DNA of 21,605 nucleotides from Phoronis australis (Eukaryota > Phoronida > Phoronidae), in contig NMRA01000510.1 in NCBI GenBank assembly GCA_002633005.1, forward strand, positions 216,990 through 238,594, in the 5' to 3' direction. The first letter of the stretch is position 1. Each line of letters opens with the position of its first letter. The notes beneath the pieces are model-generated. The model saw only the letters and a list, made by a program, of their open reading frames with translations, did no database searches and was not told the origin of the DNA. Made by a program: the position numbers and the translations under genes. This document shows, piece by piece, positions 1 to 10,500 of this stretch.

Positions 1-155
1 TGCACACATTTAAATCTTTTTCATCCGTATAATTTTAATTACCGGGGTTAATTAATAAACTCACCATTCCCTTCGCTCTTACTGTTTTAATTTTTTTTGC
101 GGCAGCCAAGGGGGGGGGGGGGCCGGGCCCCCCCTAAATCCGTCTAATTAATAAA
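1..155 (+). repeat. G/C-rich dispersed repeat, copy A
   Basis: The segment begins tgcacacatttaaatc and passes through ttaattaataaactc and tttgcggcagccaag. It then has a 13-base G run, ccgggccccccc and ends taaatccgtc. It matches 19291-19443 in reverse orientation over its whole length. A related block (gcggcagccaagggggagtg) is at 6851-6892. The G run beside a C run makes a strong self-pairing structure. The element class is unknown. Confidence 0.85.
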
Positions 156-1148
156 GGATTAACTCGAACCAGTCTTCAGTCAATCTTCGCACCAAAAGCT
201 ATTAGCACCGGTCTGTAACAACCTGCGCCCACCCACACACGGGGGAAAAACGTGACAGTCACGAAGAGGCACTGTTTTCAAAACGACGACAGATTTTTCT
301 TTGTTACAAAAGGCGGCTCGGAGATTTACGACAAATAACGTTTATTAGATTGTTATGTTTTATTACTGCTATAAAGGGATGTAACGGGCATGGAGAGTGT
401 CGGTTCATTCCCAGGTTCTGCATGCAACCTTGCAGGTCGTTAGCTCTATATATAAGTTTCACGACGAGGTGACGAGCTGATCATCCGGGTTGTGTGAAAT
501 TTCGGTGTCTAACGGAGCTCTACACACGGCTACCAAGCTTTATGTTGACGATAGTCTTCATACAGTTAGCTTGCTTTCATAGTTACGGCAGGGTCAAATG
601 TTCTGCAAAGAAATTTGTAGTGCCTGGGGAAAGAATCCAGCACCCGCACACCTTGCCAACTAAAATCTGTCAGTGACAGAAATTCTGATTGAAGCTTTGA
701 ACACGGTCTTTTTAAAAAGTATTTCCCGTCTTGTGATGAACACTAATGTTCATTCTGAGGTGAGATTCCCCTCGGCGCTTCCCACTATAGCTGCTAGTTC
801 TGGTTTAACTGCCACTGTGGTGAGTTTTATGATGGTATGACGACTAGAATATTAGGTCAAAGAGCAAATGAACATTATAAAAGTGACAACAGTACCCTGT
901 GTATCCATTCTTTGGTAACAGGTCATGTAGTTGGTCAAAATGCTAGGGCTTCGCTGAATGACAACCTGGGTCGATTGAGCTCACCCTTTAGGATATATTT
1001 GACCTTTGTATGTGACTGTTTTACAAGTGTGACTTTTAGTTCAGTTGTTCTTGTTACTTGTGACCCTGCTGTTGGGTTTGGCGAACTCCTTGAGAATGAT
1101 GACTTCGTCGAAACGTTAGAATCGTGTATATATGTAATTACAGAATGT
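156..1148. other. Intron or upstream sequence, no gene found
   Basis: Short open frames at 494-676 and 837-1151 have no recognisable domain or splice context. No N-terminal ACSF2 exon could be recognised here. The stretch is A/T-rich and unremarkable. Confidence 0.5.
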
Positions 1149-1490
1149 TAACAATTATGTTGGCGTTTCTCAGTACCGTCAATAGTAATGTGATATCCAA
1201 GATTTTCTATTACACACAATATTTTATGTTGACAATTTGTTATGGTATATACTTTCTATGTTATACGCTGTCTGAGCTTCACTTTTCTTCAGTTCCAGGG
1301 GAACGTTTCACTTTTCCGAAATAACAATTATGTTGGCGTTTCTACTGTCAATAGTAATGTGATACCCAAGATTTTCTAATATACACAATATTTCATGTCG
1401 ACAATTTGTTATGGTATATACTTTCTATGCTATACGCTGTCTGAGCTTCACTTTTCTTTCCAGGGGAACGTTTCAGTTTTCCGAAATATC
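1149..1490 (+). repeat. Tandem duplication covering exon 1 acceptor (two copies of about 170 bp)
   Basis: Copy 1 (1149-1321) and copy 2 (1322-1490) share long identical blocks, both beginning taacaattatgttggcgttt and ending at gggaacgtttca(c/g)ttttccgaaat. Each contains an acceptor AG, at 1297-1298 in copy 1 and 1462-1463 in copy 2. Only copy 2 continues into a full exon with a donor. The copy 1 acceptor would read into a stop, so it is a decoy or pseudo-acceptor. Confidence 0.9.
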
Positions 1491-1581
1491 TCGTAGTGGG
1501 GAAAGTCAACCGAAGCTCCTTATAGAGGACCTGAAGTACAAAATTCAGCCAGATGACCCCGTAAACATTCAATTCACATCG
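1464..1581 (+). CDS. ACSF2: ACSF2 exon 1 in window: ends in first half of P-loop
   Basis: The acceptor is cttttctttccag and the donor is gtaagt. The first base completes a codon from an upstream exon; the exon then reads [12 protein letters not shown] and ends in [10 protein letters not shown], phase 0. The end is the start of the AMP-binding P-loop ([10 protein letters not shown]), split by the intron between S and G. The first 25 bp and the acceptor are also present in a tandem copy upstream (see 1149-1321). I did not find the preceding exon in 1-1148. Confidence 0.88.
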
Positions 1582-4500
1582 GTAAGTTCAGCAAAAGACT
1601 AGGTTGACCTAAAAACGGGGTTTTGTATTAGTCGTGGCCTAAAATGAAACGATTGTACATCATAGTCATGCATTATCAAACTGACAATAGCAAATGTGAA
1701 TTGTTTACGCTGTGCCTGAGGTGTATTTGCATGTGAGCGACCGCTCAGCTAGGGCACCACAGATCAAGTGACGTTCAATAGAAATTAGCACAGCTGTTTT
1801 TATGATCTCATGTCTACACTATTTTGCCGTTCTTTTGCAGTACTAGCGTGCTTCTGTACTTTTGCATGTAATTATCACAAAAGTAGGCCTACATATCCTA
1901 GGTACTCTGCCCGTGAATCGTTTATCCAGCCACTCAAATACATAAATTGTTCCTCTCATCGTTTTTTCATTTGATACAAGTAAATATTCCCATTTCCAAA
2001 CATAAACTGTGCCTCCCGGTTAAGGATTACCTCCCCTAAACAGACCATTCAGTGCATTAGTTCGTAAACGAAAGTTTCAAAACATGTCAGTTTGACAAAG
2101 GTGACCAACGTTTCCCGGCAAAATTGGGCCTTCCCATGTCAATCGCAGGCCTTGGCTCAGTTCTTTGCAGTGGTGGAAACTACTGGCCAAAAGTTGCAGT
2201 TTGTTAGAGTAAATCGGCCTATTTTAAAATTTTCACGAAGAGTTTGAAGAAAGTGTGGGTCTCGTGAAACGAGTTTGTTAACTTATAAAATACTTATTCA
2301 AGGGAACAACAGGAAGTCCAAAGGGAGCCACGTTATCTCACCATAATATGCTTAACAATGCGAGATTCGTTGGACGTCGCATGGAATTTCACAAAAAGGT
2401 ACGATTGTCGCGTTGCATTGTGGGTGTCGTGGAACCTTCTTTAACACACTAAAAATACTTATTCAAGGGCACGACAAGAAGTGCAAAGGGAGCCACGTTA
2501 TCTCACCATAATATGCTTAACAATGCGAGATTCATTGGACGTCGCATGGAATTTCACAAAAAGGTACGAGAGACACGTTGGGAACCGTGTATAATGTAAG
2601 TCCGTTTTGTCAAGATTCGCCTGCAATACCAATTGAACGTAACGTCTCGATATTGAAGTGATATTGTATAGTGACATTCAAGTGATAAAACGAGATTCCG
2701 CTCAAGACTAAGATCTAATTTTATATATTGTTTACGTCGCTTTCGGAAGCACAGGAGTTCAACTGGGCTGTTGAACCATTCCCTTGTCGGTTCCTTTACA
2801 GGAAGCGCGTCTGTGTGCCCCTGTGCCGCTCTTCCATTGTTTCGGGTGCAGTGTGGCAGGTCTCCAGACGATACTACATGGTACAACCGTCGTATATCCA
2901 ACACTCACTTTTGCTCCCGAGCCGACTTTGAAAGCCGTGGAAGACGAGAGGTATTCGAAAATTTTTAAGCATTTCTTAGTGATCAAATGAATATGACCAG
3001 CTGATTGTGATTCGATGAGACGGAGTGTTTGTCTTGTGCCGAAACGGCACCTTTAACCTAGCTTCTGTAACGGCACCTTTAACCTAGCTTCTGTAGTCGC
3101 GAGGTAATCGGATTGGTCGTTGCGGTCTGTGAAATGGATGCCACTCGAGTACCAGTGTAAATGGTTGGATTGTTGTACGTGAACTTGAAATTCTGCTTAA
3201 TCTCAAGATTAAGTGGAAGTGAGTGTTGCGTGAACTCGGAATTCCAAGATCACTTGTGTGGTCTTGGAATTCCTAGTTCACGCAAATGATCTTGAGATTA
3301 AGCAAACTGCCAAACCCCGTACGTGAACTTGCGTGCTGCCTGGCACACAATCACAGAACAAGGCGCTTGGGCTGAAATCGTTACTGAACCGGTAGGCTAC
3401 GGAGAGAAAAGATTTCTAAAAAATCGAAATAAAGCTCCCGTGGCCTGGTCATGAATATTGGTTAGTACCCAGGGACTGGAATAAAAAATCATTTAAGGAC
3501 TGTTTTGTGATTACATGTTCCCTCAGTAATGCATCGGGCACTCAAGGTCATGGCCCTACGGCTACGGTGGCCATTTGAGTCGTATTATTTTCTGTGTTGC
3601 TGCCTATTTCAATATAAAAATAAAGTTTCGATGTTTGAAATTAGTGCCTGAATGATGCTTGACCAAGAGGTGAATTAAACATTCACTAACTCGTTGCAAT
3701 ACATTTTCAAAGCATTTTTTTAATTAATTTTGAAACACTTCTGATCACATTCGCAGGTTTTTCTACCCAATTCCAAGTTTAAGCATAGGCGTGACTCCTT
3801 TAAACTTGGAATAATTCAATTTCTGCTTTACAAAAACTCATGTGGTGAACCAAACATTCTCTAACTGGTTGCAATACATTTTAAATGCCTTTTTCTATTA
3901 CCTGTAGAACACTTCTGAGCGCATTCGCATTTTTTTTTTTCTACCTAATTCCAAGTTTAAGCAAGCCACGCTGGCTGCTTAATCTTGGAATAATTCAATT
4001 TCTTCTCTACAAAATTCGCGATGTGAACCAAACCTTCTGTTAATGGTTGCAATACAATGTAAATGCATTTTCTATTACTTCAAAACACCTATGAATGCAT
4101 TCGCAGTTGTTTTCTACCCAATTCCAAGTTTAAGTAAGGGCGTGGCTCGCTTAAACTTGGAATAATTCAATTTCTGCTTTACAAAAATTCGACTACGTAA
4201 ACTGACAAATTAATCTGGTAAGAAGTTTATCCAAATTTGACAGTCTCGGAGACTTCTGTTGAAGTCTGTCTAGTTATTTTGAAATATTTTAGAACATGAA
4301 CCTTTAAAATGCAACATCGCAACATCCCGACTTGCACAGATATTCTGCTGCAGTAATCAATAATAATTTTTCGATGACAACACTGAGCGGACTCCATGGG
4401 ATGTGTGCTGTGTAATGAATTGTCAAGTTCGTCTAGTGTCAGACAATTTCTCAAGACACAAAACACACAAACTCATAATAATGATTGCCGATACGAAAAT

Positions 4501-7500
4501 TGCAGTTCACAACGGTCTCAATGTCTCTTTAGGGCCCTAACGTGCCACTGCTTGAACAAATATTACGCCGCCCAGCTTGACCAGCCTTCTGCACTCATGG
4601 TTCAGCTGCCTGGTGATAGAACTTAAGGGTCACGTGTTCCAAAGCGTTTTGACTGATATGAGCACCATGTGCGTGGCAAAGCACAACATTACTGCCCTCC
4701 GCCCAAACTATCGGTAGACTGCCAAGTAACACGTGTATACCTGTCCAGCATTATCGTGACTGATACCTGCCTTTGCAAAACGAGCACATTTGCATAACTA
4801 TACAAATGAGTTGGCTCACTATAGACCAACTAACAACAGCAATCTCTTGATATTCAAATCATATACAAGTCAGACCAAATTGTGACATGAATGGCTGTTA
4901 TTTTAAAAAACAATCTATCCCCCGACATACTTATCATAACCTTTGACAAATGCAAAACTGCAATAAATGCTCAAATGGTGTAAACTTTTTCGATGCTTGC
5001 CTACTGTATACAAGAGCTACATGGAGTGTTGAAATGCACCCACGACTGCAACGCAATTCCAGTAGTGTTTTTGGAATCATAAAAATGGTCATTAGATGGT
5101 ACCGCATAATGTGTTAAACCAATCCGAAATGAGAAGGTGGCGTCATCTCTGTAAAACACACTATTTGCCAAATTTCATGAAAGTATGCCAACGAGCTCCT
5201 AACATACAGAGGCAAACGTAAAAAATTGACATTAGGGGACACAGCTTTAGTCTGATTTCTCTGTAACTCATTGTCATATGTTGCCATCTCTATAGAAGTC
5301 CATCTGCCAAATTTCGCAAAGGTCATAACAAGGGTTAGGGGGATACAGCTCTAGATGCAAAAAAGCAAAATTGCACCAGAAGTCAAAAACATCCGAAAAT
5401 TAACATCAGCCATGGTCTTCGCATCAGGAACACAATTGTCAATTTTCATAATCGTCCTTTGTCAATGGTTTGTCCGACAGAGACGAAGACGTCAAAAACC
5501 ATACACGAAAATTTTAAAATGACCACCAGGTGGCGCAGAAAATTAAATCTGTTATTCATGTTATTTCATTACATGACTGCTAGTACTGATTCTTCTGTCC
5601 TATGACTGTCTGGAACACAGTTTGATAATTTTGACCCACCTCCCTGTGGAATAACACTTTTAGTTTACGCCACCAGGATTATCAAGCAACTAGCAATGTG
5701 ACCAATTAGATACCATAAACCCTGACAACAAAGCAAGCAGACAATGTCAGTACATCAAAGCATTAAAGAAGCATCAGTAGCCATTTAATAAAAAATATAG
5801 ACTGTTCTATCGGGCAAATCAGGTTACTTAGACCTGAGAGCTAGGACATATGCTGCCTTTGGCCTGAGGCAACATTGCTCTTCCTTGGTCCATATTACAC
5901 TCGGGATCAGTATAATGCTTAGGACACTTCCTACACCATTCACTCTCAGACTGATAAGACAACAGTCAAGAATTCATTGGCCAGTAGCATTTAAGGTGAT
6001 TCATTGGCAGGCAGCTTCAGATGCTGTAACAGCAATGAAATGGGGTCCTCCAACCTTGGCTAATCTGTTGACCTACAGACAGAGCACAGTAGCACGAATG
6101 GTTATCACAGATTCTGTGTAAGCAATAAAGATGTTCACTAACTTGTGCTGTCAATGAGACCAGTTGTGTGTCCCTGATTTAGTAGCTTGAACATGCTGTG
6201 TCAGTTGAGGGCAACTCTTCCTCTTATCCGTGACTTTCTGGAACACAGGAAGCTGCTTGGAACCTGTTTAAAATAAATAGAATAGTTTAAATAAACTCTT
6301 CAATCAAAAATACGCATTGCAGACAAAATTGTTTTCATTTTTACATGCATAATACCTGTGACTAATACCAGATGTTCCTGCTAATACATATACAACGAGC
6401 TTTGAAAAGTGAGCAATGATCGAGATTTATTGTCAGTAGGTGAATGTTGGATCTACAAGAAAATCAAGTAAATGGAAAATCTATTATTCTGTTTCCACAT
6501 TCTGGCAATGATAATTCATTGGACAGCAGATTCAAACAAGATCACCCATCACATTCAAGTATTTTATGTACTATACTGTGGCGGATCTAGGATACCATAA
6601 GGAGGGCGGTCCAACATGTTGCCTCGAGGAATTGGGCAAAGAGCGACTGTATGTGCACAGGGAGCCGAAAGTTGTGAGGGTCGAGGGTGTGGACCTTCTG
6701 TTCAGATAATCTATCGGTGGACTAAAAAAAAAGAAAAGGGAACACAGTTCCGCCGCGATCTGGGATCTGAGCCCCGCCACTCCGCTACTGGTCCTAGTTA
6801 CTGAACTCTCTTTTTCTTCACACCTCACGCTGTTTCTGTTTCATTTTGCTTGCGGCAGCCAAGGGGGAGTGGGGGGGGGGGTCCCCGCCTATGCTATAGA
6901 CAACTAAATACAACCTATAAATGAGAGCATTGATGGAACAAACACTTTCCTGATAGAAGACAACCTGCAAGGACAATGATATTGGGAGAAAGAACAATTC
7001 CTCGTGGTTTGTTGAACGTCTGTTTTGTACAAATTTAATGAGTTTTGTGTTTGCTATGGACAACTGAAGTGAAGCACCCGTGGAATTTCTAGTCCGGAGT
7101 GTCATACCTTGTAGTATTATATAGTGTATTATGGACGATCAGAAGCTGAGGACGCCTGTGAGGTCACTTAGGAAACCAAACTCGGTTTTGGCCTATTAAC
7201 AGAATGGATACTAAGAACGACTTTGCCAAATAATGCTCGACAACCCTCAAAAGTTTGGAGTGAAATTTGAAAACTCCTTTCAAAATCAGCTAAACGGATA
7301 AGCGTCATGACCTAGCGAATTACACAATTGCGGGAAAAGACCACCCACCAAAGACCATAATATCCACTTAGTGACGTAGGGATTCCTGCCTTTAAATTGG
7401 AAGATTGACGCCAATTATGCATTAGCAGGTGACAGAACGAAGAATGGCGGAAATAACGTATGAAACGTTACGCAATGTTATGTTAGTTTGCCGTGAACTG

Positions 7501-10500
7501 TTGAAACGAACGCATTTGCAATACAATTTTACATTTTCGTGATTCTGCCTTTCGATTTATTTGAACTTTGAAACCTAACTTTACAACCATGTTCTGCGTT
7601 TTTCTTCTAACATAGTCAGTGCTCGACTCTTAAACAGACTCGAGAGCTTAATGGCCATCGGAGGGCTTTTCACCAATTGGTGAAATAGACAAACACTAAA
7701 AGAATGGGAGGAAAATTCTTATTCAATGTGGAAGTACTAACCAAATCAAATTATCCCGAGATGTTTGAGAAATTGCAAACGGTGTTATCTTTTTACCTCA
7801 TGCGCGCACCCAGGGGGGAGGGGGCTCGAAGGAGCCCCCCATTTGGCGAAGTGGGCAAAAAGTCCGCCTCTGAGAAACAAAAAGTCCGACAAAAGGAGAC
7901 AAAAGTCCAAGCACAAACGCGCAATTCACAGTGGTGCTTCTGTTTTTTTTTCAGTGCGCCCGCTTTTTTGGTACCAAAAGGTCCACACCGTCAGGAATTC
8001 GAGCCCCTCCCCATATTGAAGGCTGGGTGCGCGCATGTACCTTAATTTGACAACAACTAATCACATCGTCTGCCATGTTCTACTCTTAGTTTTTGACATA
8101 ATGACGTCTTGTAGTGACCCGAATGCCAGCCAGTGATCCCAGTGAACGCTTTGGTTCATACGTTCTTCGGTAGGTTAAAAATGCAAATGGCGGAGTGACA
8201 AGCGAAACGTAAAAAATCGAATCTTTGAGTGAGTAAGTTCTTTCGATGGGCTTGATTTCCTTGCAGTTATATTCGCCGTATTATTTCTTAAAATAAATGT
8301 GTTCACGCGATTGCAAATTCGAAACATTTGAAGGTTGTCGATGGTTACAGAACATTATTTTAATTCACAGAACTAGATGGAAACGTCATTTTTAATATCT
8401 GTGGATAGGCCAAAACCGGGTTTGTATCCTTTTAAGGGTTGGTTGTGAAAGGATAGCCCATATGCTTGAATTATGAAAGCATGCTTCCTTCACACAATTT
8501 GCAAGTCAAGGCCATTGTATCAGCCAGAGCGTGGTTCCAGTGACCACAAAATTTTAAGGTTCATCAGCGCACACGTCATTGATTCATATTTGGGGAACAC
8601 CGTTCAGTTTTGGACCTGCTGGCTTTCTGATGGCATCCGTGACAGAATATTGTTTACATTGTTGCTTGTGATTTTCTCAAATGTTGTTATTTTGTAGTTA
8701 GTTGTTTTGACTTTTGATTGAGAAGCTTTTCTTATAGGTGCACAGCTATGTATGGTACCCCGACTATGTTTATCGACATGCTGAATTGTCCACAGTTCAA
8801 TAAGTACGATTTGTCAAGCTTGAACACGGGTAAGGTCCATGCTCTTGAGTTTTCCGTTAAAACGGCCGTATTTGATTTAGTAAACCACTTTATGAAATTG
8901 ACCTCAAGAGAAAAACTGAAAGCGCGTTTTTGCTTGAAACCACACTCAACATGTTGACTTGTCACGGGGTGCCATTTTATTCACGGAGCATGTTCTCAAG
9001 CAATAACAAGCTACCAGTTCTTTACAACAACAAAATTCACTCTTCGTCTGAATAAGGAACAAGCTCAGACGAACTATATAGCGGTAAGGTGGCTTTAAGT
9101 GTCCTCCGTCATTCATAAACCATAGCTTGCATGTTTTATATAGCACAATATAGAAAATATTGCCCGTAAAGTACCTGATGAGCCGGGCAGATGAGCAGTT
9201 TGTACTAGATCCGGGACCTGTTCTGTAAACGCAAGACACTCTCGAGTAAAGCTAGTGTAATCACATGTTAGGCATGACGAGCTTGCGTGATCTTGTTTTT
9301 CTCTCAAAAAGCATGCGCTACATAACGCAGTCCCGTTAAGGCTGTAATGTCACATACTTCGAAAAAACATTCCTTGACAGTACACGCTAATATATCCAAT
9401 GCATTTACAGGTATTATGGGAGCATCTGCATGTCCGTCGGAGATAATGAAACAAGTCATTAATAGGATGAACATGCCACAGATCACTGTAAGGATGTACA
9501 TAACGCGTCCATCTTCGTCCTGTCCTTGAGTCGTGGTAGAAAATGTAATCGTTCTGATTTCTGAATAAAGAACACAACTTTGTTTTGTTTAATGTTGTGT
9601 TCTTTATTCAGAAATCAGGTAAGTTAAGCTTACCATGAAATGAAGTGCTGGTCACAAAGGTCATGCGTATTTACCTTTTTGACTGAAATGTATTGCTTTC
9701 CATTAGACTAAGCACACTGTGTCAAACTTTCTTGTGACACCTCTTTGGTAAGCAACTGACAGATGCCCTAATGTTGACCCACTAGGTTTAGTCAACTTTT
9801 AGTCAGTCTATAAGAGATTACAATGGCAACAGAAATGACGCATGAACTCTGCCCCCCATTAGGACTGAATTTTGAGGCAATGGAAAAATTGTAACACACA
9901 CTTCTTGAGTTATACCCTTTATTTATATACAAGCAAATACCATAACAGAATGGAAAGCACTAGATGTTTAGGTTGCAAGAACTTACCTCCCAGTTTTGAG
10001 GGTCTGAGTGCTGGTAAATTAGCGAACGGTGTTTTGTACTGTGCCATGTGCGAATTATAATGTTCAGGAATTCAAGACAGTTTTAAAACATGATTCTTTA
10101 GACAAAAGTACTTTGGTACCCGATCTTTCCCATCATGAAGTTTTAACTTGAAATTTGTCATCTTGGTTGGAAATTTTCACTCATTCTAAAGCAAATTTTG
10201 CGAAGTGGTTTGAGTACTCACACTTTTACTTTTGCTACTACTACTACTACTACTACTTTTACTGCTACAGTTTACTGCTACTGCTACTGCTACTGCTACT
10301 GCTACTGCTACTGCTACTAACTGCTGCTAATACTATACTGCTACATCTACTGCTAATGCTACTGTTGCTGTTACTACTTTTACTGCTACTACTACTACTA
10401 CTGCTAATATCTTTACTACCACTACATCTACCACTACTAACAATGCTGCTTCTACTAATAATACTGCATCTAATGCCACTACTAATGCTGGTATTGCTAT

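Noticed and set aside
560-640. Weak likeness between 560-640 and 13600-13660 (both read like LAC..SYGR)
   Set aside because: The match is a handful of residues, not supported at the nucleotide level, and probably chance.
494-1151. Open frames upstream of exon 1 as possible N-terminal ACSF2 exons
   Set aside because: No similarity to the expected N-terminal region and no acceptor/donor pair in a suitable phase was recognised.
2554-2990. Several overlapping open frames on both strands around exon 3
   Set aside because: Only the frame reading [13 protein letters not shown] fits the exon phases and the family; the others are shadows.
7704-8045. 113-residue open frame
   Set aside because: It runs through the inverted-repeat transposon, including both terminal repeats, and has no domain.
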